Source of the DNA: Mantamonas sphyraenae
Lineage: Eukaryota; CRuMs; Mantamonadidae
DNA: 64,000 nt
Reading direction: 5' to 3'
Assembly: GCA_026936335.1 (NCBI GenBank)
Contig: JAPMXV010000030.1
Location: forward strand, 186,001-250,000
The notes under the pieces are model-generated. The model saw only the letters and a list, made by a program, of their open reading frames with translations, made no database searches and was not told the origin of the DNA. Both the position numbers and the translations under genes were made by a program. This document shows positions 23,001 through 33,900 of the stretch, piece after piece. Each line of letters begins with the position of its first letter. Positions within the stretch are counted from its first letter, which is position 1.

Positions 23001-23698
23001 TCCTGGTGCAGCTTGCGGTTGAACAGAATCACCGTTTCGTCTGCGTCGTCTGCGTCGTCTGCGGCGTCGGTGTCGGCAAAGAGCACGACGGGAGCGGCGT
23101 CGTCGCTCTCGTCGCTGCGCACAGAGCCAATAGAGACGTCGAGATGGACAATGGCGTCGGAATCATCAAGGATCGAGCCGGGGCTGGCGTGTGTGTGTTC
23201 ATGGCCGTGTGTGGAAAGCACGGTGTCGTCGAGTTGCTCGGTGCCCGCGCTTTTTAACGGAATTTGAAACACGACTTCGTCGTCGTCCTGCGTGGCATAG
23301 GAAACGCCTGAGGCGTCGAGAGCACTGTTGTTGCTGCTATCCAACAGGCTGGAGTCGCAGTCCGTGCTCCCCTGCGACAGGACGGTTTCGTCGAGATCCA
23401 TGTACGAGTTGTTGGCGTGTGACGGCCGTTCGTGTCGCACGTCGTCGTCGCCGTCGTCGGATACCTCGGTGCATGTGGACAACACAGTGGCGTCGAGATC
23501 TCCTGGAGAGGCCATGCGGCCGGTGTGCATGCGGTTTGTTGCATCGCGGAGCTGAAAGGTGACTTCGGCGTCCGGAGTGTGTGCAAATGTCAGGCCGCCA
23601 CGACTTTGAACAGGCGTGACGGGCGACACAGGCTCAGAGGTGCTTGATGATGAGGGTGGTGTCCCTGCAAACAATTGCTTGACCAGAGGGGACTGCAT
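20057..23698 (-). CDS. IQ-motif-repeat protein with N-terminal LDxTVLS repeats
   Basis: Single exon, 1213 residues, start ATG 23698. The N-terminal half is acidic and disordered and carries repeated LDATVLS, LDETVLS and LDDTVLS elements (about residues 68, 102 and 157, with DATVLS later). The centre (about 22060-21390) holds eight to nine consecutive IQ-type calmodulin-binding repeats, e.g. AAMLIQRMTRGLLGR, CIQTLWRTHTQR and ATAIQRCVRVFLARR, resembling ASPM or unconventional-myosin neck arrays. The C-terminal part is Ser/Thr/Lys-rich with coiled-coil segments and ends with GRIRWADE, a fair match to the RVxF docking motif of phosphatase PP1. A spindle, centrosome or basal-body scaffold is plausible; no motor or CH domain is present. 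It converges on FAM98, stops 33 bp apart. Confidence 0.6.
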   Translation of the reverse strand: MQSPLVKQLFAGTPPSSSSTSEPVSPVTPVQSRGGLTFAHTPDAEVTFQLRDATNRMHTGRMASPGDLDATVLSTCTEVSDDGDDDVRHERPSHANNSYMDLDETVLSQGSTDCDSSLLDSSNNSALDASGVSYATQDDDEVVFQIPLKSAGTEQLDDTVLSTHGHEHTHASPGSILDDSDAIVHLDVSIGSVRSDESDDAAPVVLFADTDAADDADDADETVILFNRKLHQDNTHSEAHDPLDDTVADATVLSFAEADSQLLTPASLNSHTSIDSVIHVPQYTRTPGSINSSVAEGRDESESESESEEDDEVDDDAMELDDVPAHTASPIARRESVLHGNDMMQLEVTKDDYLDLARALDADAEVNQDGEIEISFHHRFPRRSSSAAMAEIIGVRQEEHVDVGFLLSTEARRSALYDEDDEDLVDEDEEDDEDDVEDEEQDDSGLGMPSMDGSQGERLSLGSRLFGQAEGLDETVEINMGRINQRRSLGSLLSTSSRLNRYSFGSSINDTILSMSSRWTAGGGRLSMADFEGGSLSTEEDIDELLREELAAMLIQRMTRGLLGRLEAHARREGILIVQRCARRWLARRQRAAVCIQTLWRTHTQRVHAATAIQRCVRVFLARRRRAAVLESRHAAATVVQCLLRGHLVRRGSRECHFMRQRHLVVLCQRQVRVWASCRARRHDAAVRLQSWRRMLVSKRRFDTLRTHTRRMQQCVRAKQARASFVALRRATIRLQAWWRMQCARQKLADLRAAHKQRLRDRKHALLESSKRRRAMARANESGVGSSSRKNIGSDDRMGELMQRLSKQVKSTPKAATTPTTATPPGSADANEWQSADEAFPEWMDGNTKQGQDESQVVAVSLARLSFDREANAAALAVNSRKAAEAAARGRAGSIVNDAKSVIEKKRARLAHLKAEKEKLLRMQMSKGDSSKKPQDEDTSSTTATTPTTPKTPKTPKTPSSSSTNTPNANSSSKQDDMAVSGTPSATSHVIRRVQRRERQQTIEQEAQRAMGKLKHHLSQDTLQASSSSSSSTPSNNNSSSSSTTTPSSARSEAAETLAGLSTPELADVTEMHTTMNGRTTVRKYVVNNREAAAKINNRAKALAIINRNKNKTARAKNTLNKGLGASAKKVPPLDRRNKGRIRWADETYGVSLIETNLDCGREPSDPFPVTKTPATPGILMGRLDEQSFPYAEDAPENTLVPVLKKRDGALFG

Positions 23699-23778
23699 GC
23701 GATGCGGGGGGTTGTGTGTGTGTGGTGTGTATGTGTGTGTGTGGTGTGTTGTCTTGCGGGCGCAGGCGCAGCCAGCAA
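23699..23778. promoter_or_regulatory. Shared divergent promoter, 80 bp
   Basis: Separates the start codons of the IQ-repeat gene (-) and the PWWP gene (+). It is rich in GTGTGTG dinucleotides and has no other recognisable element. Confidence 0.5.
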
Positions 23779-26318
23779 ATGGCAAGCATGGAGGTGGAAG
23801 CGAGTGCAAACGAGCAGACACAGCAAACAGAGCAGCAGCAAGAGCAGCAGCAGCAGCAGCAGGAAGTGGTGGCCAACAGCCAATCGAGCGCAGAGGAGAC
23901 GTCGCAGACGACAGCGGACAGCGTGGACGAGAACGCAGAAGACAAGGCGCAGGGCTCGCAGACGAGTTTGTCGGAAGCAGGTGGCAGTGACACAATGGAT
24001 GTGCAGGAGGGCAACGAGACGTCGGAGGAGGGAAGCGGAAAGGCGTCGTCTGCAAGTGACGATGAAGCGGAGGAGGAGGAGGGGGCACAAAACGAGATGG
24101 ACACGGAGGAAGCATCTGAGGAGAATGGATCACGGTCGCGTCGGCAACGCAAGGCGGCAAAGAAGAACACGGCTGTGGCAAAGGAGTCGGGGCGGTCGTC
24201 GTCCAAGTCGAGCACGCCGAGGCGTCAGAGCAAGTCCAAGGCGGTGTCGTTTGACAAGGAGCCTGAGTTTACGGCGGAGGAGGAACAGAACCAGCTTGTG
24301 GTGGGCGAGGTGTCGGATGAGATGTGGAACGAGACGCCCGACGAGGTGATCCCTGTGGAAGAATTCACGTACCCTGACGACGGGCCGTTTGAGGACTGGA
24401 TGCAACACGGAGCGATGGTGTTTCACTCGTACACGACGAATGCACCGTACTGGCCGGCCATGGTAAGTGTGTGGAGGGCGTGGCGGAGGAGTGGCGGGCG
24501 CAACAGGAGGGTGAAGAGGAGCAGGCCTCGAGAGATTTGGCGCGCAATTGGCGCGGCTGACACTTTGGGCTGACCTGGCGGGGCAACAGGTGGTGCGACC
24601 GAGTCCCAATGACATTGAAAAGTACAATGGATGCAAGCGCGTGCGTCGAGTGGCGTACCTGGGCTCGTTTGAGACGTACGTGAGGCGAGGGGCCAGTGAC
24701 GTTTGGGAGGGAGTGAGGCAAACGGAGCGGCGGGCTGACACGTGTGCACCTGCGTGGACACAGTGGAATGATCCGAGATGGGATGAAGAGTGTGGTGAAG
24801 TACACGCCGGAAAACGTGGAGAAGTTCATTGGGGACAAGCGCAAGCTCCCGCCAAAGATGGCGGAAGAGTGGCGCACGGCGATCTTGCAGATGCGAGTGG
24901 ACGCCAAGAACCCGGACTTTCGTGAGATCTTTTACGAGACGTACATCAACACGTGCAGCATGTACTGGTACCAGACGGAGCGGCCGGCGCAGCTGAAGAA
25001 GAAGAAGAAGCGCAAGGCGGAGCTGGAGGCCGGGGAGGACGAATCTGTGCTGGAGCAGGGCGGACGCCGGCGACGCGGAGGACGTGGAAGCAAAAAGGGA
25101 GGCGGACACAGGAAGCGGGTGCTGGACGACGAAGACGACGAGGACGACGACGCACTGGAGTTTGATGAGGAGGAAGAAGACGATCCGCTGGACGAAGACG
25201 ACGGCGACGACGACATGTTTGACGCCACAGAGGCGGCACGCAAGATCAAACGCAAGCAGCAAGCAAAGAAGAAGCGCAAGACAGAAGGGCAGGACGGGAG
25301 TGGGAGCAAGAGCAGCAAGAGCGGGAGCAGCGGAAGCGGAAGCCGTGGAGGGAAGGGCAAAAAGAAGGCGGTGGAGGAGATGAAGCTGCCTGTGGAGGTG
25401 CTGCAACAGCTGCGCAATGTGGGCGAGGCTGTGGTGCCACCAGCAAAGTATTCGGAGGAGATGCGCGGGAGTGCGCAGAAGATGTTGGAGCAGCTGCTGG
25501 TGTGCGAGACGCCGAGCGAAGGGGAGCTGAAGCAGACGCGTATGGGCACGGTGGTGAATGTGCTGACGAAACACCCGGACACACACGTCAAGGCGGCTGC
25601 GCTGCGGCTGATGGCCAAGTGGAAGCGAGTGTTGCAGGAGAGGAAGCTGGGCATCCAGACGACGCCCAAGGCTTCTCCCCAGGCGTCTCCCAAGGTGTCG
25701 CCGAAAAAGGTGGCCAAGAGCAAGCCGGCGCCAAAGAAGAAGAAGGAAGAAGAGGTGGAGAAGCCGAAGCCCGTGGTTGTGGAGACGACAAACGTGGCGT
25801 CTGCAGCGAAAGCGGCAGAGGAGAAGGCAGCGTCGCCCAAGGTGGAGAAGAAGAAGGGACCGCCGAAGGTGGTGCAAGCAAACAATGTGGTGCACGCATC
25901 GCCAGTGCTGGGCGGGAACAGCGTGGTGGGCGGCATGAGCAGCAGCGGAAGCGTAGGCAGCAGCGGGAGCAGCGGCCTGGGAGTCAAGAAGAGTCCAATG
26001 TTGGTGCTTGGGGGTGGCAAGGCGACCACGAGTGTGGTGAATGGGAACGGGGCAGGTGCCGGGGCTGGCGATGCAATGAGGAAGCTGGCGCTGGGGTTGA
26101 GCACACGCATGAAGGAAGGCATCGAGGACGCGCGGGAACGGCAGGCTGTGGCGGATCGTGTGGCCAAGATGATTCATGCGTATGCGGCGGAGAAGGGAGT
26201 GGACCGCAAGGCGGTGGTGCGTGCGGTGGCGACGAATCTGAAAGCGGAGCTGCAGACGCTGCGCAAGACGACGGAGAAGGAGGGACTGTTTGCGGTGTTT
26301 GGCAGGCTGTTGGGATGA
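23779..26318 (+). CDS. PWWP domain protein with TFIIS-N/LEDGF-type domain
   Basis: Exons 23779-24462, 24590-24675 and 24764-26318; donors gtaagt and gtacgt; 774 residues. The first 190 residues are acidic and Gln/Glu/Ser-rich. A PWWP domain follows at about 205-290: HGAMVFHSYTTNAPYWPAM (APYWPAM in place of PPWPAMV), then VAYLGSFET with the two introns inside it. After a lysine- and aspartate-rich linker, residues about 455-545 (EEMKLPVEVLQQLRNVGEA … LRLMAKWKRVLQ) look like the TFIIS N-terminal/LEDGF integrase-binding fold. The last 80 residues are helical. HDGF/LEDGF-like proteins read H3K36 methylation and tether elongation factors to chromatin; the domain order here is the same. Nuclear localisation is likely from the KKKKKRK stretches. 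Confidence 0.75.
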
Positions 26319-26391
26319 ACGGCGTCGGGAGATGTGGGAGGGAGTGAGATGGATGGAGCGACAGGGGCGCCAGCGAAAGTGAGAGCGGACC

Positions 26392-27785
26392 ATGTCGTCG
26401 AGCAGCAGCAGCAGCAGCAGCAGCGAGAGCGTGGAAGCAATGAAGTCGCGGGTGCGGCTGACGGATATCAAGCCGGAGAACGTATGTTGCGTGTTGGGTG
26501 GAGAAGGAGAGAGGAAGGCGGACTTTTTGCGGGTGGGCAACGCTGACTCGGGAAAGGGGCCGTGGCGCAGGTCAAGACGATGCAGAACAAGCAGAGCATG
26601 GAGGAGTTTATGCAGGGGTTCACCATTGCCATCCAGGAGCTGACAGAGGACACGATTGTGTTTGATATGGCCGGGTGCGACGCGGCGTTTGCAAATGCGC
26701 TGCGGCGCATCTTGTTGGACGAGGTGCCGACGATGGCGATTGAGCACGTGCTGATGAACAACAACACATCTGTGATCCAGGACGAGGTGCTGGCACACCG
26801 ACTGGGACTGATTCCGATCCATGCCGACCCGAGCGTGTTTGAGTTTGAGAAGGACAGCTTCAGCGACCTGTCGTCGTTCGACCAGCCCAAGCCAGGTGAG
26901 GGGAAAAGGAGGGAGGGAATGAGAGGGAGGGGGAAGGGAGGGCGAGGCAGAAAGGCAGGCGGGGCGACTGCACGTGCGGGAGCGAAAGACAAGAGGGGAG
27001 TGCTGACACGCAGGCGTGGACGGCGCGAGGGAACGCAGACCAGACTCCAGGAGAGGACCCGCGAAAGACGATCAAGTTCCGGCTGAACGTGACGTGCACG
27101 CACAAGACGCAGCAGGAAAAGGTTGCCGAGGAGGAGAACGAGGACGGAGACGGGTCGCCGTACAAGAACCACAAGGTGTACTCTGGGGACCTGGAGTGGA
27201 TTCCGCTGGGAGACCAAGCCGAGGAGTTTGTTGGAGAGGAGGCGTTCCGGCCCGTGCACGACGACATCCTGCTGGCAGAGCTGCGTCCGGGCCAGTCACT
27301 GGAGATGGATCTGCTTGTGAAGAAGGGGGTGGGCAAGGAGCACGCAAAGTGGTCGCCCGTGGGCACCGCGTCGTACAGGCTGCAGCCGGAGATCCTTGTG
27401 GCTGAGGGTGTGGAGGACGAGCACGCGAGCCACCTGGCGGAACTGTGTCCGCGCAACGTGTTTGATATCGAAGATTTGGGCAACGGTCACCAGGGGATCA
27501 CGGTGGCCAGGCCTCGTGAGTGCACCATGTGTCGCGAATGTGTGCGCGACCCGAACGATGCACGCGTGGTGACCCTGCAGCGGGTCAAGGATCATTTCAT
27601 TTGTAAGTGTGCGAGGTCAGGAGGGGTGAGTGAGAGGTCTGCGGATGGCTGACACGGCATGTGGGAGTGCAGTTTCGGTCGAGTCGGTGGGTCAGATTCC
27701 TCCAGAGAAGCTTGTCAAGACGGCGCTGGAGATTCTGCAGGAGAAGTGTCAAGAGGTGACACGACAGCTGGTGAGCATTAGTTGA
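26392..27785 (+). CDS. POLR1C: RNA polymerase I/III subunit AC40 (RPAC1)
   Basis: Four exons: 26392-26481, 26571-26895, 27039-27602 and 27673-27785. All joins restore the frame, the last reading [15 protein letters not shown]. About 363 residues, close to human POLR1C. This is the alpha-like subunit shared by Pol I and Pol III, pairing with AC19 in the assembly platform. Diagnostic segments: [18 protein letters not shown] (alpha motif), [46 protein letters not shown] and [14 protein letters not shown]. Residues encoded by 27521-27541 form a C-x2-C-x2-C cluster (CTMCREC), as in archaeal Rpo3 iron-sulfur domains and absent from human POLR1C. The protein begins with a poly-Ser stretch from an AGC repeat. 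The start lies 73 bp after the PWWP stop. Confidence 0.92.
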
Positions 27786-27860
27786 TTGGGGAGTGAGAAG
27801 GTGATGATGAGAAGAGAAAGAGGAAAATGGAGAGATTCGTTGCCAAGGAATTGATTTGGA

Positions 27861-29217
27861 TCAGGCGGCGGCGGTGCGGCGGCTGCGTGCGGTGAGCTTG
27901 ACATCGGCCTGTGTCTTGAGGTCGAGCGTGCGGCAGGAGTCAAAGTTTGCGGTGGTGAGGTTTGCGAGGGTGTTGACAAAGGCGCGGACGGCCTTTGGGG
28001 AGAGGCGGACGACCTTTGTGGCAATGACCTTGTTGAGGCTGGTGCAGGATTCGGCGAGGGCGTTGATGGCCACGTCGGTGAGGGGCAGGACGCTGATGTT
28101 GAGGTCGAGGAGGTTGGAGGCGCAGGGGCTGTTTGCAAGGGCGAGGAGGCCGTCGTCGCTGATCTTTGTCTGGCTAATGTCGAGGCGCAGGAGGTTGGGA
28201 CAGGAGTCTGCAAGGACGGTCATGGAGTCGTTGGTGATGTTCTTGCAGAAGGCAATGTCGAGGGAGGTGAGCTTGGAGAGCTTGCTGAGGATGGCCGAGA
28301 GACCCGTGTCGGAGAGGGCGGCGCATGCACGGAGGCTGAGGGAGGTGAGGTTGGTAAAGTGGTTGGCAATGGAGGCGGCAGCGACGTCGTTGATGGCGTT
28401 GGAGCAATGCGAGAGGGAGAGCGAGGTCAGGTTGGGGCAGCCCTGGCCGAGAGCCTCGAGGGCCGTGCCGTCGATACGGACGCAAGAGGAGAGCTGGATC
28501 ACAGAGAGGTCGGAGCAGTCTGGGGATTGGAGGATGGTTGAGGAGGAGCAGGGGTGAGTGTGGAGGAGCGGGAGGAGCGGGAGGAGCGGAAGGGGGTGAT
28601 GGAATTCGAGAGGGTTTGTGCAGATGGGAAGTGAGGCTTTGGAACGCGAATGGAGGGAGGAGGCAGATAGAGACGGGTGGAGGCGGTGGAAGAGAGGAAA
28701 ACGGGGGAGTGGGAAGTGGGACGGAAGGCGTGGGATGGGACACGTACGCTGGGCAAGGGCGCCGATTCCTGTGGTGGTGGCGTAGCTTCGGTTGAGGTAG
28801 AGCTCGCGAAGGCCCGTGCAGGCGGCCGCGATGATCTCGAGCTCGTCGTCGCCGATGGATGTGTTTGTGGCGATGAGGACGCGGAGGTTGGGGAAGCGCT
28901 CGGCAAATGGCGGCGGCGGCAGCGGCGTCGTCGCCCCAGGAGATTGCGCTGAGGTTGATGACCTCTGTGTCGGCGGGGAGGGTGGTAAAGTCAAAGGGCT
29001 CGCGCTTGAGCTTGCGCTCGTGGAGGACGCTGTCGTATTTTGTGTCGTCGTCGTCGGAAGAGTCTTCTTCGTCGACAGAGGCGTTTGCGGCGGTGATCAT
29101 GGCCGCGGCGGTGATGTCGTCGTCTTCCTCGAGGGCGGCTGTGGTGGCGGTGGTGGTGGAGGAGTCCTCCGTGGTGGTGGGTTCCGTGGCGGTGGGTTCC
29201 TCAGTGGTGTTTGACAT
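27861..29217 (-). CDS. Leucine-rich-repeat protein, AMN1/FBXL-like, frame-broken
   Basis: Exons 29217-28748 and 28519-27861, donor gtacgt, acceptor cccag; about 375 residues. The first 75 residues are acidic and Thr/Asp-rich, followed by EVINLSAISWGDDAA. LRRs of the cysteine-containing class then run to the C-terminus, e.g. NLTSLSLSHCSNAIND, KLTSLDIAFCKNITND and NLLRLDISQTKISDD. This type occurs in F-box FBXL proteins and AMN1; no F-box is evident. Between about 28905 and 28925 a GCC repeat carries a one-base phase change: upstream sense ends in the Ala run, and FAERFPNLRVLIATN reads in the next frame. No GT-AG pair fits there, so an indel or assembly error is likely. Substrate-recognition or scaffold role by family; target unknown. 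Confidence 0.65.
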
Positions 29218-29341
29218 TGGGGGGGTGGGGGTTGGGGTTGGGGGGTGGGATTTGGGTGGGTGGAATGGCGTGGGGGGTTGGGGGTGAGGTTGAGATTGGA
29301 GAAGGGGAGCTGAGGGGTGGGCATGAGGGATAGTATGCGAT

Positions 29342-30622
29342 TTATGAGAGTCGTGTTAAAAACACGTCTGCGTTGACGTTGTTCAGGACAAAGGTGGCGA
29401 GCACGAGAACAAGCGAGAAAACACTCCGCACCATTTGCGGTGTGATGGTGGTTCCAAGGAGCTTGAGGCCTGTGTTGCTGCCACGGATGTGGTTGATGGC
29501 TGCTGTGCAGGCCGGAGAACCGAGGTGATGCGTGTGGACCCAACGCTGGCAGAATCGCACACATTCTTGGTGCCGTGAAGTGATCCGACCATACCAGTAG
29601 AGAACGACGAAGATGTGAACAATGGACAAGGTGATTGCGATGTAGAGAGCGTGAATCCTGGTGTTCGTGTGGTCTCGAAATGAGACGAAAAGAACGAGCA
29701 CATACACCAAACCGAAGAACGAACTTAGGAGCTCTGGCACGGTGATCCACTGAAGCTCCACTGAGAGTCTCTCCATGACTTCATGCAGTCCTGCGTGCAT
29801 CGAATGGATGCGGCGGGCACAGGCTTGGTCGTCTTCGTCGACATTCTGTTCCATCTGCGCCACATTCCACTGCAGGAATGATGAGGCTGACTTCTTCGTT
29901 GCGTACAGAACAAAGATCGTTAGAGCAGTAGCCCCTGTTGACAGGAAAGAGGCCAAGACTCCCATAGACAGGTACGCGTACACTATCGGATTGGTTGCCT
30001 GATCCGGTCGCCTTGCGAGACCCTCAGACAGCCAAACGAAACTATCGACCATAGCGTAGCATTGAATGATGACAATGTACCAGAAGGCCAGTTTTGCTGG
30101 TTGCTCAAGGGTCTTCTTGTCGTAGAGAAGGCCGCCACCCCAGAACCGTGTCACGCGGTCCAGGACCTTGATCAACTGAGTTCGAGCAAAGATGTAGGTG
30201 CCAAACATAGTGAGTAGCGTAAAACTTGATGAGATCACAACGCTTGCGCTGCCAGCCATCACGCCAAGCGCGAGGAACACGACCAAAAGAAGGAACGTGG
30301 TTGTCAGCGCAAAAAGCCGCACGATTCCACCGATCGAGCACATGTCCGGAGGCACAAGGTCGCCCATTGAGAAGCCAAACTTGAAGTAGTCAAAGAGCCG
30401 GTACGGGCTCTGCTTGAGGGCTCGCTCGACGCCCGAAACCGGGTTGCGAGAGGATTCTTGGTGACGCGCGATCGCTTGGAGCAGCCCCTTGCGGTCGGCA
30501 GAGGTGATCCACACCATCGTGATGTTCAGAGCGATCATTAAGCGATTCAGCCACGTGTGATCGGTGTTTCCGGAAGCATCCTGTGCCTCGATGTCGTCAA
30601 AGGCCATGTAGTGTTGCGGCAT
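29342..30622 (-). CDS. Seven-helix protein with gustatory-receptor-like (GRL) topology
   Basis: Single exon, 426 residues from ATG 30622 (the upstream extension begins with TTG). Hydrophobic segments I can place: about 107-135, 140-160, 190-212, 222-255, 305-328, 335-358 and a final one (MVRSVFSLVLVLATFVL) 12 residues before the end. The N-terminus is long and hydrophilic. A charged helical loop separates the fourth and fifth helices, and a mixed loop (SRHQECVRFCQRWV…) the sixth and seventh. This matches insect Gr/Or and protist GRL channels (cytosolic N-terminus, long 4-5 loop, short tail after helix 7). Primary-sequence similarity is low; the C-terminal TPQMVRSVF… resembles the conserved Gr end only loosely. 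A ligand-gated cation channel is a hypothesis. Confidence 0.5.
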   Translation of the reverse strand: MPQHYMAFDDIEAQDASGNTDHTWLNRLMIALNITMVWITSADRKGLLQAIARHQESSRNPVSGVERALKQSPYRLFDYFKFGFSMGDLVPPDMCSIGGIVRLFALTTTFLLLVVFLALGVMAGSASVVISSSFTLLTMFGTYIFARTQLIKVLDRVTRFWGGGLLYDKKTLEQPAKLAFWYIVIIQCYAMVDSFVWLSEGLARRPDQATNPIVYAYLSMGVLASFLSTGATALTIFVLYATKKSASSFLQWNVAQMEQNVDEDDQACARRIHSMHAGLHEVMERLSVELQWITVPELLSSFFGLVYVLVLFVSFRDHTNTRIHALYIAITLSIVHIFVVLYWYGRITSRHQECVRFCQRWVHTHHLGSPACTAAINHIRGSNTGLKLLGTTITPQMVRSVFSLVLVLATFVLNNVNADVFLTRLS

Positions 30623-30866
30623 GTTGTCTTGCTCGCCACGGCGCGAGCCCTCGCTCAAATCCGATAGACCGTGTGGAACCAACTGAGGGAATGCTGTTAG
30701 ACGGTGTTGATACGTTTGTATTGAGGTTCAGAGTGTGCCTGAGCCTGGAAGCGCGCATAGACGGCACGCAACCCGGCGACTCGACAATCGGCGCATCTCT
30801 TCACTGTCCAAGAGGACGCACACTTCCCAACAGAGTGTCATTGTGGTGCAACATGGACACCGCGGC

Positions 30867-30919
30867 ATGGCAGCCAAGATGAACCCACGCAGACCCGAGA
30901 CCTTTCCCCAATCCGATTC

Positions 30920-30950
<31 letters not shown>

Positions 30951-33900
30951 AAAGAAGAGAAAGAAGAAGGAGAAGAGGAAGCCTTGCCCTCGCCGCTGAT
31001 TGTGGCGGCGCGACGAGGCGACGTGAACGGGGTGAACGCGGCGCTGAGTGCTGGCGTGGATTCCGACCAACCGGACAAGTTTGGTTGGACGGCGTTGCTC
31101 CACGCAGCAGAGAAGAAGCACGTGTCCTGTGTGGTTGCGCTGCTTGACGCAGGTGCCAGTGTCGACGCCGGCCCTGGCAAACACGGCGCGGGCACAGCGC
31201 TGATCAGAGCAGCGATTCAAGGGGCGACGGCGTGCGTGGAGGCGCTCCTCACGGCAGGCGCAAGTGTGCATGCGCGAGACGATGATGATTGGACGGCGTT
31301 GCATGCAGCATCTGTGAGTGGCAGCGTGGACTGCGTCGAGGCGCTGGTGGCGGCGGGTGCGGATTTGGACGCCCAGTCCTGCAAGGGCATCACCCCGTTG
31401 ATGATGGCTGCACAGAGTGCGACAGACAAGAACGAGTATGAGTACGAGGAGGGTGAGCGTCCAGACGTGCCACTTGGTCATTTGCTGTGTGTGGACGCGT
31501 TGCTAGCTGCCGGAGCCGACGTGCGCGCGTGCTCCGACCAGTATGGGACGGTGCTGCACGTTGTGTCGACACATGGCCACGAAACGTGTTTGCGCAAGCT
31601 GTTGGCTGCTGGGGCAGACCCTGAGCAGCGGAACGCGCATGGTTGCACGGCGTTGCACCGTGCCGTAAAGTGCGAGGACACAGGCTGCCTACAGGCGCTG
31701 GTAGAGGCAGGTGCACAGTTGGAAGCAAAGGAGACGCGTCGCGGGTTTACACCGCTGGCGGTGGCAGCCAACCGGGGCAACGTGGCCGCTGTGAAGCTGT
31801 TGCTGCAGGCAGGAGCCGATGTGCACGCTGTGGGCGAGCATAAACACACAGTGCTGATGCTTGCGGCAGAAAAGGGTCACCGTGAATGTGTGCGTGTGCT
31901 TCTGGACGCTGGTGCAGCTGTCAATCAGGCCACCGACGCGGGCGGGACGCCGCTGCTCGTGGCCGCTCTCCATGGGTACTCGGACGTCATGGAGATGCTT
32001 CTGGCAGCAGGCGCCGACACGCAGGCACGCGACTCTGAACAGTGGACTGTGCTCCACTCGGCCGTGGTTGGCGGCAATGCAGCATGTGTGCGTGCGCTAG
32101 TGGACAGTGGCCGCGTCGACCTGGACGCAGTGACCGAAAAGAGCTGGACTGCGTTGCACAGCGCCGTACGCAACGGCCATGAGGACATGGTGTCCATGTT
32201 GCTGGATGCAGGCGCAGACGCGACGGTGAAAATGATCGAAGGGAACGACGCTCTCATGTTGGCCGCCAAATTCGGAAGAGTCGAGTGCATCCAGCTGCTG
32301 CTGCAAGCAGGCATGGACGTCGACGTACGCGGATTCCGCAACATGACCCCTCTGATTCGTGCGGTGCTGCACGGCCACGTAGAATGTGCACGCGTGCTGT
32401 TGGAGGCAGGCGCAGACGTAAACGCGGCAGACGAGTCGAAACGCACGCCACTGGTGCAGGCCGCGCATGAAGGACACGTCGAGTGCCTGCGTTTGATCCT
32501 ACAGGCAGGCGGTGAGGTGGACCAGCGGTTTGAACACGGTGGAACAGCGCTGCTGGTGGCTGGGCTCGCAGGCAACACCGAGTGTGTTCGCCTGCTCCTG
32601 GAGGCAGGCGCAGACGTGCACGTGCGCGACGACGACGGATGGACGCCGTTGCATTCGTCTGTGATCGGCGGCGATCCTGCGTGCATAGCGCTGCTCGCGG
32701 CCGCTGGCGCAGACGTCAATGCGCGTGACAATCGCCAAGCCACACCGGTGATGCTTGCTTCCGAAGCAGACAACGTCGCAGTGATGCACGCGTTGGTGGA
32801 TCTGGGTGGCGACATACACGCGCAGGACAGCACGGGGCGAACGGCGCTGGTGCAGGCCGCACAGCTCGAGAAACACGCAAATCTGGCCTTTCTGATCGAC
32901 GCAGGAGCAGGTGTGGACTGTTTGATGAGCAACCGCACGACGCCCGTGTTGATGGCCGCTCAAAACGGGCGCGTGGAGGTGTTGCGACTGCTGGTGGAAG
33001 CAGGCGCAAAACTGGACGAACGAACAACCAACGGACGCACAGCACTCATGCAGGCTGCCAAGAACGGACATTCCGCGTGTGTCAAACTCCTGTTGAGCGC
33101 GGGGGTGCAGGTGGACGCGGTGGAAGACATAGGAAGGTCGTCGCTGATGCAGGCGTCCTCGAAAGGCCACGCCGACGTGGTGGCGCTGCTGCTGGAGGCA
33201 GGCGCAGACAGAAATCTGGCAGGTTGCGACGGATGGACGCCGTTGATGCTGGCTGCCAACGGCGGATTTCGAGAGAGTGTGGAGCTGCTTCTGGCGGCGG
33301 GTGCGGATGTGCACGCAGCCAATGTGTTTGGCCGCACGGCGTTGATCCAAGCGGCACAAGGCGTTGGAGACAAGAGTTGCCTGCAGCTGCTTCTGGACGC
33401 TGGTGCCAGGGTGGACGTGGAGGCCGAGGGCGAGTGGCAACCGTTGATTGTGGCCGGCGACTGCGGCAATGCCCAAGGCATAGCGGCCCTTCTGGAAGCA
33501 GGGGCCAATGTGAATGTAGAGCCAGGCCACAGGAGTGCTCTGTTGCAGGCGGCGCACAACGGACACGCAGAGTGTGTAAAGGTTCTGCTGGAAGCTGGAG
33601 CCAGTCTGAAAGGCGCATTCAATGTCACGCCGCTGATGCAAGCGGCACAAGAGGGACATTTGGAGGTGGTCGAGCTGCTTCTGGATGCAGGGGACGATGC
33701 ACACGCCAAGAGCGACCTTGGACGAACGCCGCTGATCCAAGCGGCGCAGAACGGACACACCGACGTGGTGGCCAGGCTTCTCAAGGAAGGCGTGGACGTG
33801 AACGCAAGAACCAACTCGAATCTGACTGCGTTGGTGTCTGCGGCCGAGCGCGGCCACGAGGCGGTGTTGGATTTGCTGCTGGAGGCCGGCGCAGATGTGC

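Noticed and set aside
30735..30866. Upstream extension of the giant ankyrin protein
   Set aside because: Begins with GTG and has no ATG before 30867; likely 5' UTR.
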